This document shows, piece after piece, positions 28,824 through 38,082 of a stretch of DNA of 64,000 nt. Made by a program: the position numbers and the translations under genes. Where the stretch lies: positions 1,979,001 through 2,043,000 of the forward strand of contig NZ_CP080388.1 of the NCBI RefSeq assembly GCF_030036535.1, written 5' to 3'. The notes under the pieces are model-generated. The model was not told the origin of the DNA and ran no database searches. It worked only from the letters and a program-made list of their open reading frames with translations. Position 1 is the stretch's first letter. Every line of letters starts with the position of its first letter. The stretch is from Agrobacterium cucumeris (lineage in GTDB: Bacteria; Pseudomonadota; Alphaproteobacteria; Rhizobiales; Rhizobiaceae).

Positions 28824-29777
28824 ATGAAAACCATTTCTCATCTGCATCGCATCGCCGCCGGTCTTTTTCTGTCCGTGGCGGCCTTCTCCACCCCGCTTCA
28901 GGCAGCCGATGATGCGGCCTGCAAGACGATCCGCCTCAGCGATCCAGGCTGGACCGACATCACCGCCACCAATGGCGTCGCCTCCGTGCTGCTGGATGCC
29001 TTGGGTTATGAGGCTGACGTCAAGACGTTGTCGGTGCCGATCGGTTATCAGGCGATGAAGAACGGCGAAATCGACGTTTTCCTTGGCAACTGGATGCCGG
29101 CGCAGAAATCCTTCGTGGACGATCTGAATGCCGCCAAGGCGGCCGAGGTGATGATGAAGAACCTCGAGGGTGCAAAGTTCACGTTGGCAGTACCGGCCTA
29201 TATGGCGGAAAAGGGCGTCAAGGATTTTGCCGATCTCGCCAAACATGCTGACGAATTCGAAAGCAAGATTTACGGCATCGAGCCGGGCGCACCGGCCAAC
29301 CAGAATATTCAGAAGATCATAGACGCCGATGATTTCGGCCTGAAGGGCTGGCAGCTCGTCGAATCCGGCGAACAGGCCATGCTGGCGCAGGTGGAACGGG
29401 CGGGCAGGGACAAGAAGGCGGTGGTCTTCCTCGCCTGGGCGCCGCATCCGATGAATGAGAAGATCGATATCGCCTATCTCTCCGGCGGCGACGCCTATTT
29501 CGGTCCGAATTTCGGCGGCGCGGAAGTTTATACGCTCGCCCGCACCGGCTGGCCGCAGCAATGCCCGAATGCGGCGACGCTGTTCAAGAACCTGAAATTC
29601 GATATCGGCATGGAAAATACCCTGATGGGCTCAATTCTCGGTGGCGAGGATTCGAAGGCGGCGGCAGCGGCCTGGCTGAAGGCCAATCCGCAGGCGCTGG
29701 ATGGCTGGCTGCAGGGCGTTACCACGCTGGATGGCAAGCCGGGTGTGGACGCCGTCAAAGGCAAGCTTGGTCTCTAA
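28824..29777 (+). CDS. choX: Choline ABC transporter periplasmic binding protein
   Basis: The 317-residue glycine-betaine/choline-type (OpuAC) binding protein has a signal peptide ending 'TPLQA' near residue 27. The body shows 'IRLSDPGWTDITATNGVASVLLDALGYEADVKTLSVPIGYQAMKNGEIDVFLGNWMP', the region that carries the aromatic cage for choline in ChoX. The ATG at 28824 follows GGGGAG. Permease and ATPase genes (choW, choV) are not adjacent, so they must lie elsewhere. It is followed by choline sulfatase after 14 bases. Confidence 0.9.
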   Translation: MKTISHLHRIAAGLFLSVAAFSTPLQAADDAACKTIRLSDPGWTDITATNGVASVLLDALGYEADVKTLSVPIGYQAMKNGEIDVFLGNWMPAQKSFVDDLNAAKAAEVMMKNLEGAKFTLAVPAYMAEKGVKDFADLAKHADEFESKIYGIEPGAPANQNIQKIIDADDFGLKGWQLVESGEQAMLAQVERAGRDKKAVVFLAWAPHPMNEKIDIAYLSGGDAYFGPNFGGAEVYTLARTGWPQQCPNAATLFKNLKFDIGMENTLMGSILGGEDSKAAAAAWLKANPQALDGWLQGVTTLDGKPGVDAVKGKLGL

Positions 29778-29791
29778 GCCGGAAAGTGGAA

Positions 29792-31306
29792 ATGCCGCGT
29801 CCCAATATCCTGATCCTGATGGCCGACCAGTTCAACGGGACGTTTTTTCCCGACGGCCCGGCCGATTTCCTCCACGCACCCCATCTCAAAACACTGGCGA
29901 AGCGGTCCGTCCGCTTCGCCAACACCTATACGGCAAGCCCGCTCTGCGCGCCGGCCCGCGCCTCCTTCATGTCCGGGCAATTGCCGAGCCGCACGCGGGT
30001 TTACGACAATGCCGCCGAATTTGCTTCGGATATCCCGACCTATGCGCACCACCTTCGGGCTGCGGGTTACTACACCGGCCTCTCGGGAAAGATGCATTTC
30101 GTCGGCCCGGACCAGTTGCATGGCTTCGAGGAGCGCCTGACGACGGATATCTATCCCGCCGATTTCGGCTGGACACCCGATTATACCAAGCCGGGTGAGC
30201 GGATCGACTGGTGGTATCACAATCTCGGCTCGGTGACTGGCGCAGGTGTCGCCGAAATCACCAACCAGATGGAGTATGACGACGAGGTGGCCTATAACGC
30301 CACCCGCAAGCTTTACGACCTGTCGCGCCGCCTTGACGACCGGCCGTGGTGCCTGACAGTCAGCTTCACCCACCCGCACGACCCCTATGTGGCGCGGCGC
30401 AAATTCTGGGACCTCTATGAAGACTGCCCGGCGCTCGACCCAGAGACGGAAGCGCTTTCCTTCGATGAACACGACCCGCATTCGAAGCGGTTGCTGGAAG
30501 CCTGCGATCACGGGGCGTTCGAGATCACAGGTGAGCAGATACGCCGGGCACGGCGCGGTTATTTCGCCAATATCTCCTATATCGACGAAAAGGTCGGCGA
30601 AATCCTCGAGGTTCTGAAGGCGACGCGGATGGAGGAGGACACGATCATCCTCTTCCTGTCAGATCATGGCGATATGCTGGGTGAGCGTGGCCTGTGGTTC
30701 AAGATGTGTTTTTTCGAGGGGTCCGCCCGTGTGCCGCTGATGGTGGCCGCACCCGGCTGGCAGCCGGCTTTGATCGATGCCCCTGTCTCGACACTCGATG
30801 TCACGCCGACGCTGTGTGGACTTGCCGGGCTTGATATTACGTCACTCAAACGCTGGACGGATGGCGAGGATCTGGCGGCGTTGGCCAAGGGAACCGGCGG
30901 GCGTGGCCCGGTGCCGATGGAATATGCCGCAGAAGGCTCCATCGCACCGCTCGTCGCCATCAGGGACGGCCGCTACAAGCTGTCGGTCTGCGAGGCTGAT
31001 CCGCCGTTGCTCTATGATCTCGAGGCTGATCCGGAAGAGCGCACCAACCTTGCCGGCGATCCCGCTTTCAGCGATGTACTCTCATTGCTTTCCGCCGAGA
31101 TTGGCCGGCGTTGGCAATTGCCGGTGTTCGACGCCGCCGTTCGCGAAAGCCAGGCACGGCGCTGGGTGGTCTACAAGGCGCTGCGCAACGGCGCCTATTA
31201 TCCGTGGGATTACCAGCCCCTGCAGAAAGCCTCGGAGCGCTACATGCGCAACCACATGGACCTCAACGTGCTGGAGGAAAATCAGCGTTTTCCGCGCGGA
31301 GAGTGA
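29792..31306 (+). CDS. betC: Choline-sulfatase
   Basis: The 504-residue type I sulfatase hydrolyses choline-O-sulfate to choline and sulfate in the cytoplasm. The C-x-P-x-R signature 'LCAPARASFMSG' carries C52, to be converted to formylglycine. Metal-site residues are visible in 'LILMADQ' and 'ILFLSDHGDMLGERGLWFKMCFFEGSARVPL'. The C-terminal 'QPLQKASERYMRNHMDLNVLEENQRFPR' is typical of BetC. In Sinorhizobium betC sits in betICBA. Here betB and betA are absent, and the partner genes are choX and a LysR regulator. Confidence 0.94.
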   Translation: MPRPNILILMADQFNGTFFPDGPADFLHAPHLKTLAKRSVRFANTYTASPLCAPARASFMSGQLPSRTRVYDNAAEFASDIPTYAHHLRAAGYYTGLSGKMHFVGPDQLHGFEERLTTDIYPADFGWTPDYTKPGERIDWWYHNLGSVTGAGVAEITNQMEYDDEVAYNATRKLYDLSRRLDDRPWCLTVSFTHPHDPYVARRKFWDLYEDCPALDPETEALSFDEHDPHSKRLLEACDHGAFEITGEQIRRARRGYFANISYIDEKVGEILEVLKATRMEEDTIILFLSDHGDMLGERGLWFKMCFFEGSARVPLMVAAPGWQPALIDAPVSTLDVTPTLCGLAGLDITSLKRWTDGEDLAALAKGTGGRGPVPMEYAAEGSIAPLVAIRDGRYKLSVCEADPPLLYDLEADPEERTNLAGDPAFSDVLSLLSAEIGRRWQLPVFDAAVRESQARRWVVYKALRNGAYYPWDYQPLQKASERYMRNHMDLNVLEENQRFPRGE

Positions 31307-31321
31307 AACAGGCTGGATGCC

Positions 31322-32215
31322 TCAAGCGGCGGCGGTCACCCTTGGTGCACCGCCTGCCGCCTGCACGGCAAGGCTGCCCGCCGCGACCCCGGCTTTGAGG
31401 CAGCGCTGTTCGTCCTGCTCCTGAAGCCACGCATCAAGAAAACCGGCATTAAAGGCATCGCCGGCGCCGGTCGTATCGATAACCGGGACTTTCTGGGCCG
31501 CCAAATGCTGCAGCCCCATCTGAGAGGAAACCCACGCGCCCTGCGCGCCGCCTTTCAAGGCCACGACGGGAAACGTCTCTGCCAGAGCGCGGATCGCGGT
31601 TTCCGGGTCAGAATGACCAGTAATTGCTTCGGCCTCTTCGAGATTGGGCAAAAACACGTCGATGCCGGCGCAGGCCCTGAGCAAGCCTTTGTCGTAGATC
31701 AGCGAAGCATCCCAGCTTGGATCGAGCGATACTGACAATCCGCTCGCCTTGGCGCGTGAGACCAGATCGGGAATCTCGTGCAGAGTAGCAAATTCGGCGA
31801 TGTGCAGATGCTGCGCCCTGTCCCATGCAAAGGCAGCATCCAGCGTTGACGGCCGGGCGGCACCGGCGCGGCGCGTCAAAAATGCCCGGTCCTGACCAAC
31901 CACTGTCGCGACCGTGACTTGCGGTCCGGCATCTGCCGCATGTTCCAGAAACTGCAGGTCGATGCCGCTCTGCGCCATTTTCTCACCGATATCGCGCGAA
32001 AACGTATCGGTGCCGAGCCTTGCCAGCAGCGCAACCGGGCGGCCTATATGGGCAAAATGTGCGGCGGCAATGAAGGCGCCGCCGCCGGCAGCAATTTCCA
32101 TATCGCGGGCAAACAGTTCCCGGCCGAGCACAGGCAATTCATCGAGCCCGGTGAAAATGAGGTCGCAATAGATCCGGCCGATGCTGATGACGGCTGTTTT
32201 TTCTGTTGTCATCAT
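31322..32215 (-). CDS. PfkB-family carbohydrate kinase
   Basis: The 297-residue ribokinase-fold kinase has an N-terminal glycine-rich substrate region ('AAGGGAFIAAAHFAHIGRPVALLARLGTD') and C-terminal 'DTTGAGDAFNAGFLDAWL' with the catalytic aspartate and anion hole. The start at 32215 overlaps the ABC ATPase stop (ATGA, 32212-32215). It is the last gene of a sugar ABC operon and would phosphorylate the imported or trimmed sugar. The sugar is not determined. Confidence 0.9.
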   Translation of the reverse strand: MMTTEKTAVISIGRIYCDLIFTGLDELPVLGRELFARDMEIAAGGGAFIAAAHFAHIGRPVALLARLGTDTFSRDIGEKMAQSGIDLQFLEHAADAGPQVTVATVVGQDRAFLTRRAGAARPSTLDAAFAWDRAQHLHIAEFATLHEIPDLVSRAKASGLSVSLDPSWDASLIYDKGLLRACAGIDVFLPNLEEAEAITGHSDPETAIRALAETFPVVALKGGAQGAWVSSQMGLQHLAAQKVPVIDTTGAGDAFNAGFLDAWLQEQDEQRCLKAGVAAGSLAVQAAGGAPRVTAAA

Positions 32216-33252
32216 GCGCGGCCCAGAAGCTTTTCCGTTTTCGCATCGAAAAGATAAAGCGAACCTGCTTCCGCCCGGCATTGCAACCGGCTACCGACAA
32301 CGGGAATGGATTTGCCCCGGGCCGTGGCGATCACCGAGGTGGTGTCGGTATCCAGATGAACGAGCGTCTCTGGCCCCAGCGGCTCGACCGCCGTTACCGT
32401 TCCCTCAAGCGTAAACGTTCCCTGTGCGGCACCGTTCTCGCCGACCAGCAGATCATGTGGCCGGACGCCGATCAGAAGCTCACCCGTGGCGGAGGGCGCA
32501 ACGCTGCTGGTTGTTTTGGTTCCTCGCAGCAGGTTCATCGAGGGGCTGCCGATGAAGCGGGCGGTGAAGATATCGACGGGTGTTTCGTAAAGTTCCGTCG
32601 GCGTGCCGACCTGCAGGATATGGCCGTCCTTCATCACCACGATACGGTCCGCCATGGTCATGGCTTCTACCTGATCATGGGTGACGTAGACGGTGGTCGT
32701 CTTAAGACGTTGGTGCAAACGCTTGATTTCAATGCGCATCTGCGATCTCAACTGCGCATCGAGATTGGATAGAGGCTCATCGAACAGGAAGGCTGCGGGA
32801 TCGCGCACCATGGCGCGGCCAATGGCGACGCGCTGCCGCTGGCCGCCCGACAGGGCCGCGGGACGGCGGTCGAGCAGGGCTTCAAGCCCCAGCACCCGGC
32901 CGGCCTCTTCGATGCGCCGGTTCTTTTCCGTCTTGTCGAGCTTCGATGTGTAAAGTCCGAAACCGATGTTCTGGCGAACCGTCATATGCGGATAGATCGC
33001 ATAGTTCTGGAAGACCATGGCGATGTTGCGCTGTTTCGGTTCTTTCTCGTTGACGACGTTACCGGCGATCTTCAGCGTACCATCGGAAATCTCCTCCAGC
33101 CCGGCGATCATGCGCAGCGTGGTGGATTTGCCGCAGCCGGAAGGGCCGACAAAAACGACGAACTCGCCGTCTTCGATGGCCAGGTCTATGCCTTTGACCG
33201 CTTCGACCTTGCCGTAGCGCTTCACGAGTTTATTGAGTTCGATTGTCGCCAT
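32212..33252 (-). CDS. Sugar ABC transporter ATP-binding protein (UgpC/MsmK/MalK family)
   Basis: The 346-residue CUT1-type ATPase has Walker A 'GPSGCGKST', Q-loop 'VFQNYAIYPHMTV', signature '[32 protein letters not shown]' with Walker B, and a C-terminal OB-fold (TOBE) regulatory domain ('IGVRPHDLLVGENG'). It powers the MalF/MalG-like permeases encoded at 34771-36551. Its ATG touches the stop of the argH-like gene at 33252. Confidence 0.95.
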   Translation of the reverse strand: MATIELNKLVKRYGKVEAVKGIDLAIEDGEFVVFVGPSGCGKSTTLRMIAGLEEISDGTLKIAGNVVNEKEPKQRNIAMVFQNYAIYPHMTVRQNIGFGLYTSKLDKTEKNRRIEEAGRVLGLEALLDRRPAALSGGQRQRVAIGRAMVRDPAAFLFDEPLSNLDAQLRSQMRIEIKRLHQRLKTTTVYVTHDQVEAMTMADRIVVMKDGHILQVGTPTELYETPVDIFTARFIGSPSMNLLRGTKTTSSVAPSATGELLIGVRPHDLLVGENGAAQGTFTLEGTVTAVEPLGPETLVHLDTDTTSVIATARGKSIPVVGSRLQCRAEAGSLYLFDAKTEKLLGRA

Positions 33253-34766
33253 TATCGCGCTCCCGTCAGGGCGGTGAATTTCTCTGCCAGTTCGGCGGCT
33301 TTTGCTGCTTCGTGATCGGCGAATCGCTGTGCTTCCGCATCAAAAGCGCCGAGCCTGTCGCGGTATGCCGCAATCGCTTCCCGCATGGGTTCAGGCGCCG
33401 GGCCGCCAAAACGGGCGCGCACGGCGACAAAGTGTTCCGGCGAGACGATCTGCCTGAATTTGTCCTCGTTGATGCCGGTTTCGCGTCCCGTCAGTTCACT
33501 GAATGCCGTGAGGAACGGCTGGTATCCGTCATTCGGCAGATCCCCCTTCAAGGCGACGACGCTTTTGGCGACGGTCGCGGCAATCTCATGCGCCTGGCGG
33601 AACGACAGGTCTTCGATGCGGACAAGCGAATCCGCCAGTTCCGTGATGGTGATGCAGGATCGACGGATATTCTGGTCGACCCTTTCAGGATCGATGCTGA
33701 TCTGGCCAACGAGGCTGGCGAGCAGATCGAGAACCCGCCCGGCAGAAGTGAAGGCCTCGTAACCCATGCCCTGCGTCTCGCCCTCACTGTCATTCATGTC
33801 GGTGAAGGGGGTGTTGTGCATCACATCCAGCACGGTCCGCGCCCGGCCGAATGTCTGGCTGGCGAGGTGGCGCAGATGCTCGATCGGCACCGGGTTGCGT
33901 TTCTGCGGCATGATCGAGGAAATCTGCACCAGCGAATTCGGCACGTAGATCTGGCCGACCTCAAAACTCGTCCAGAACTGGAAATCCTGAATGAGCCGGC
34001 CGAGATGCAGGAACATCAGTTCGATCGCGCCATAGGTTGCCGTCGTATAATCCACGGCGGCGATGCAGGAATAGGAATTGCGTAAGGGTGCGGCAAAGCC
34101 CAGCAATTCGGCAACCCGCGCCCGGTCGATGGGAAAGCCCGAGGTGGTGATGGCGGCAGCGCCCATCGGTGAAAGATCAACGATGCGGCGTGCCTCCGCG
34201 AAACGGTCAATATCCCGGATCAACACTTCGATGGCGGCAGAGAGGTAATGGCCGAAGGTGGTGGGCTGGGCCGGCTGCCCATGCGTATAGGCCACGATGA
34301 GCCTTGATTGATTACGCTCGGCGGCATCGATCAGCGCTTTCAGCAGAACACGCGCCTTGGCGGTGAGCGTGTCGATCTTGTCCTTCAGGCCGATCTTGAA
34401 CAGCGTGTGATCGATATCGTTGCGCGAACGGGCCGTGTGCAGGCGACCTGCCACATCGACGCCGATGCGGGCTTTCAGCTCCTTCTCGATCAGGAAGAAG
34501 AAATCCTCGACTTCGCCGGTATAGACAAGCTCGGAGGGCTCGATGGTCCTGTCGATATCCGCAAGCGCGCCGGCGATCTTGGTCGCTGTTTCGGCATCGA
34601 GAATGCCGGTTTCGCGCAACATGACCAGATGAGCACGGTCTATGCGGCGGAAGCCGTCGACATGGTGGTTCTTGGCGCCGTCGAAAAGCGGGCGCAGCAC
34701 GGTTTCCTTATAGACAGGGTCGGGAAACTTGCTGGTATCCGACTGGCGCGGGTTGATATCGGCCAT
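33252..34766 (-). CDS. Argininosuccinate lyase family protein within a sugar ABC operon
   Basis: The 504-residue member of the fumarase/aspartase superfamily is longer than standard ArgH (about 460). Conserved elements are 'GRLHTARSRNDIDHTL', 'AYTHGQPAQPTTFGHYLSA' (general acid/base histidine) and the mobile loop 'SSIMPQKRNPVPIEHL' with the catalytic serine. The chemistry would be an elimination releasing fumarate or a related product. It lies between permease and ATPase genes of a carbohydrate importer, four bases after the permease stop, far from any arginine gene. It may act on an aspartyl- or arginyl-linked sugar derivative or another C-N bond, but that is inference. Confidence 0.8.
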   Translation of the reverse strand: MADINPRQSDTSKFPDPVYKETVLRPLFDGAKNHHVDGFRRIDRAHLVMLRETGILDAETATKIAGALADIDRTIEPSELVYTGEVEDFFFLIEKELKARIGVDVAGRLHTARSRNDIDHTLFKIGLKDKIDTLTAKARVLLKALIDAAERNQSRLIVAYTHGQPAQPTTFGHYLSAAIEVLIRDIDRFAEARRIVDLSPMGAAAITTSGFPIDRARVAELLGFAAPLRNSYSCIAAVDYTTATYGAIELMFLHLGRLIQDFQFWTSFEVGQIYVPNSLVQISSIMPQKRNPVPIEHLRHLASQTFGRARTVLDVMHNTPFTDMNDSEGETQGMGYEAFTSAGRVLDLLASLVGQISIDPERVDQNIRRSCITITELADSLVRIEDLSFRQAHEIAATVAKSVVALKGDLPNDGYQPFLTAFSELTGRETGINEDKFRQIVSPEHFVAVRARFGGPAPEPMREAIAAYRDRLGAFDAEAQRFADHEAAKAAELAEKFTALTGAR

Positions 34767-34770
34767 GATA

Positions 34771-35613
34771 TTATCCTTTCAGGCCCGCCAGCATCACACC
34801 GCGCACGATGTAGCGTTGCAGGACGATGAAGACGATGAGGGTAGGGATGGTCGCAATGGCTGCGCCCGTCATGATCATTTCCCACTGGATCTGCTGTTCC
34901 ACGGCAAAGCTCGAAAGACCGACGGGCAGGGTGTAGAGTTCCTTGCTTGTCGTGACGATCAGCGGCCAGAAAAAGGCTGTCCAGTTGCCGAGGAAGGTGA
35001 AGATCGCGAGCGCGGAGAGCGCCGGCGTCACCAGTGGCAGGGCGACCTTCCACCAGATCTGGAATTCGTTGAGCCCGTCAACGCGCGCAGCCTCGATGAA
35101 GTCGTTGGGAACCGTCTCGAAGAACTGCTTCATCAGGAAGGTGCCGAAGGCCGTCATCATGCCTGGGAACATGATGCCCCAGTAGCTGTCGAGCCAGCCC
35201 AACTGACTGGACATCAGATACCAGGGAATGACGAGCATTTCGGTCGGTATCATCAGCGTCGAGAGGATGGCGAGGAAGATGAAGTAACGGCCGCGGAACT
35301 CGAATTTCGCCAGCGTGTACCCGACGAGGCTGTCGAAGAAGCAGTTGGACACGGTGACGATGACCGCAACCAGCATCGAGTTGAAGAACCAGCGCAGGAA
35401 ACGGCCATCGGCCATGACGGTGATGTAGTTCGCAAGCGTCGGCGCAGCCGGAATGAGACGTAGATCGTAAACCTGATCCGCCGTCTTGAACGAGGTCGCG
35501 AACATGAAGAGCAGCGGCGAAACCATGATCAGGCCGCCGATGAACAGCAGCGTCCAGGCGAGAATGCGGCCGGGGCGGATACGGGCGTGGGAGAGTGGCG
35601 ACGCTTCGCTCAT
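34771..35613 (-). CDS. Sugar ABC transporter permease (MalG family)
   Basis: The 280-residue inner-membrane protein has six helices and the EAA loop 'NDFIEAARVDGLNEFQIWWKVALPLVTPALSAL' that contacts the ATPase. It belongs to the CUT1 family, which takes up di- and oligosaccharides or polyol phosphates. It overlaps the MalF-type permease by four bases (35610-35613). Confidence 0.94.
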   Translation of the reverse strand: MSEASPLSHARIRPGRILAWTLLFIGGLIMVSPLLFMFATSFKTADQVYDLRLIPAAPTLANYITVMADGRFLRWFFNSMLVAVIVTVSNCFFDSLVGYTLAKFEFRGRYFIFLAILSTLMIPTEMLVIPWYLMSSQLGWLDSYWGIMFPGMMTAFGTFLMKQFFETVPNDFIEAARVDGLNEFQIWWKVALPLVTPALSALAIFTFLGNWTAFFWPLIVTTSKELYTLPVGLSSFAVEQQIQWEMIMTGAAIATIPTLIVFIVLQRYIVRGVMLAGLKG

Positions 35614-36551
35614 TTCTTTTCCCTCAGGACCCAGAGCTGGATCAGCGATACGACGAGAAGAATGGTGAACAGGACAACCGTCTGCGCGGCGGCATAGCCC
35701 ATCGCATAGGAGTTGAACGCGGTCTGGTAGATCATCAGCACCAGCGGTTTGGTGGAACCGAGCGGGCCGCCCGGATCATTGGTGGTCATGTTATAGACCT
35801 GGTCGAAAATGCGCAGGAAGCCGATCGAGGAAAACACCACGAGGAAAACGGTAGTGGGTTTCAGAAGCGGCAAGGTTATCTTGCGCAGGATCGCCCATTC
35901 ACCCAACCCGTCGATGCGGGCGGCTTCGTAAAATGTCGTTGGAATGGCGCGCAGGCCGGCCATGAAGATGATGATCTGGAAACCGAGGCCAGCCCAGATG
36001 GCCGTTACCATGACCGAATAAAGCGCCTGATCCGTGGAGCGGATAAAGGGCTGCTGGGGAATGCCGATCATGCCGAGCACGTCGTTGATGATGCCGATGG
36101 GCGGCGGCTGATAGAACCAGCGCCACACCCAGGCCATGGCGGCAGCCGTGGTCAGGTAGGGCAGGAAATAAAGCGCGCGGATGAAACCGTGCAGAATGCG
36201 CACCCGGTCCAGATAAAACGCGATGACGAAAGCCAGAACGAGGCTGATCGGCGTACCGACGATAAGATAGGCAAAGGTGTTCTTGAACACCTTCCAGAAT
36301 TGCGGGTCCTTGAACAGCTTGACGTAATTGGCGATGCCGATGAACTTTGCCGGCCTGAGCAGGTCCCAGTTGGTGAAGGACAGGTAGAAGGCCTGCAGCG
36401 TTGGGTAAAAGCGGATGACGCTGTAAAACAGGATTGGGATCGCCAGAAAGCTCCAGATCCACAAAAGCCGTTTGGTGCGCATGGAAAGGCGATCTCCGAA
36501 GGAGCCGCCGGGGCGGCCGGATGCCGCCCCCTGTTGATCTATCGCTGTCAT
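35610..36551 (-). CDS. Sugar ABC transporter permease (MalF family)
   Basis: The 313-residue permease has the EAA loop 'TTFYEAARIDGLGEWAILRKITLPLLKPTTVF' and six main helices. The N-terminal tail is cytoplasmic and hydrophilic (about 30 residues). It is the first permease after the binding protein gene (17-base gap) and pairs with the MalG-type subunit downstream. Confidence 0.94.
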   Translation of the reverse strand: MTAIDQQGAASGRPGGSFGDRLSMRTKRLLWIWSFLAIPILFYSVIRFYPTLQAFYLSFTNWDLLRPAKFIGIANYVKLFKDPQFWKVFKNTFAYLIVGTPISLVLAFVIAFYLDRVRILHGFIRALYFLPYLTTAAAMAWVWRWFYQPPPIGIINDVLGMIGIPQQPFIRSTDQALYSVMVTAIWAGLGFQIIIFMAGLRAIPTTFYEAARIDGLGEWAILRKITLPLLKPTTVFLVVFSSIGFLRIFDQVYNMTTNDPGGPLGSTKPLVLMIYQTAFNSYAMGYAAAQTVVLFTILLVVSLIQLWVLREKK

Positions 36552-36568
36552 TGTTGGACCTGCGGTTT

Positions 36569-37822
36569 TCAGGGTTTCGCCGCGTTGATGATTTCCTGCT
36601 CGGCCTCGGCGGCCTGCTTGATGGAATCTTCGACCGACTGACCTTCGAGAAGCACCCGGTTGGTCATGTCGATGGCGTTTTGCCGCTGGGCGGCTTCATC
36701 CATGAACAGCGTCGTATGGGCATATTCCAGACCCTTCAGGAACGGTGCGTAGACCGGGTCCTTAAGGTTTTCTTCGGTCAGGGCCGCAGAGCGGCGTGCC
36801 GGCAGTTCACCCACCGTCTTCAGCCAGATCGCCATGGCTTCCGGGGAAGAGATATAGGCGAGGAACTTCTTCGACGCCTCAAGCTCTTCACCCGTCGTCT
36901 TGGCGCTGATGCCGTTGGCGAAATAGCTCGCATAGTTGGAGCGGATGTTCTTGTCATTGGTGGGAAGTTCGGTCACACCCCACTCGAAATCCTTGATGGT
37001 GCGGAACGAGCCCAGCCGGAAGGTGCCGTCGATGGTCATGCCGGCCTTGCCAGCGCGGAAGGCAGCCTGGCCTTCATCCATGAAGCCAGCCTGACCGATC
37101 TTCTTTTCAAGCTGCAGGCTGGTGTAGAATTTCAGCGCCTGAACGCCCGCCTCGCTGTTATAAGCGACCTTCTGGTCGTTGTCGGTATAGGGTTCGCCAC
37201 CATATTGGCGAATGAGAATCTCACGCCACCACTGGTGATCCTGGCCGCCCATGTCGAGCGTGGAGCCGGCGACCGTCAGGTTTCCGGCGGCGTCGTGCTT
37301 GGCGATCTTTTCCGCGGCTGCCACGAATTCGTCGAGTGTCTTCGGCGGGTTGGCGGCGTCGAGGCCTGCTTCGGTGAAGAGCTTCTTGTTGTAGAAGAGC
37401 GCCAGCGAACGAACCGCCGTCGGCAGGCCGTAATAGTCGTCGCCGCGCTTCATGGCGCTGACGATCGGGAAGAATTCGCTTTCGATCTTGTCATGCGGGA
37501 AGGCGTCAGTCGGCAGTGGCTGCAGGATGCCGCCGGCCGCGAACTTGTCCAGCCAGCCATAGAACAGCTGCATCACATCAGGGCCCTTGCCGGAAAGATT
37601 GGCGGCGATGACGCGCGTCTGGTAATCGGCGTAAGGGAAGGTCACCTGCTTGACGGTGATGTCAGGATTGGCCTTCTGGAATTCCGCGATCAGCTCGTCC
37701 ATGGCTTTTACGCGTGTGTCGAAGACATATTGCCAATATTCGATTTCAACCGCCTGGGCGGCGTTGAATGCAAATGTGCTGAAACCGGCGACCAAGCCGG
37801 CGAACAGAGTTGCCCTGCGCAT
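36569..37822 (-). CDS. Sugar ABC transporter substrate-binding protein (SBP_bac_1 family)
   Basis: The 417-residue family 1 solute-binding protein starts at the ATG at 37822, five bases after GGAGG. The ATG four codons earlier (37834) lies too close to its own GGAGG. The signal peptide ends 'NAAQA'. The fold is shown by 'AMDELIAEFQKANPDITVKQVTFPYADYQTRV', 'GPDVMQLFYGWLDKFAAGGILQPL' and 'AFRAGKAGMTIDGTFRLGSF'. It is the first gene of the operon and divergent from the ROK regulator. The ligand is unknown, probably an amino- or acylated sugar given the deacetylase nearby. Confidence 0.93.
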   Translation of the reverse strand: MRRATLFAGLVAGFSTFAFNAAQAVEIEYWQYVFDTRVKAMDELIAEFQKANPDITVKQVTFPYADYQTRVIAANLSGKGPDVMQLFYGWLDKFAAGGILQPLPTDAFPHDKIESEFFPIVSAMKRGDDYYGLPTAVRSLALFYNKKLFTEAGLDAANPPKTLDEFVAAAEKIAKHDAAGNLTVAGSTLDMGGQDHQWWREILIRQYGGEPYTDNDQKVAYNSEAGVQALKFYTSLQLEKKIGQAGFMDEGQAAFRAGKAGMTIDGTFRLGSFRTIKDFEWGVTELPTNDKNIRSNYASYFANGISAKTTGEELEASKKFLAYISSPEAMAIWLKTVGELPARRSAALTEENLKDPVYAPFLKGLEYAHTTLFMDEAAQRQNAIDMTNRVLLEGQSVEDSIKQAAEAEQEIINAAKP

Positions 37823-37996
37823 GTAACCCTCCATTTCCTCCGTCCGGTCTTCCGGATGCGGAGTGATCGTTCCCTTTATCCGCGCTTTCGCGCGTGCTCA
37901 TCGACTCGGCCGGCAACGGGATTTTTCGTGTCCCATCCCCCATGCGAGCCTGACCCCCGGTCGTTCTCTACGGTTCTCCGAACACGGGCATTTGTC

Positions 37997-38026
37997 AATA
38001 AGATAATTTACTTGAATTATTATATT
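37997..38026. promoter_or_regulatory. Candidate ROK-repressor operator
   Basis: AATAAGATAATT (37997-38008) and AATTATTATATT (38015-38026) match as an inverted repeat at 10 of 12 positions, around a 6-base centre. The site is A/T-rich in a GC-rich region, lies in the gap between the divergent ABC operon and ROK gene, and is just upstream of the ROK start. ROK repressors bind A/T-rich palindromes of this kind. Confidence 0.5.
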
Positions 38027-38082
38027 GCGCTTATCGTCATTTGGACGTTATGAATTTTCTAAGGGACGGGGAAATTGAAGAG

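Noticed and set aside
33252..34766. The ArgH homologue as the arginine biosynthesis enzyme
   Set aside because: It is embedded between sugar permease and ATPase genes with 0-4 base spacing, and its length is atypical. A housekeeping role is less likely, though it was not excluded.
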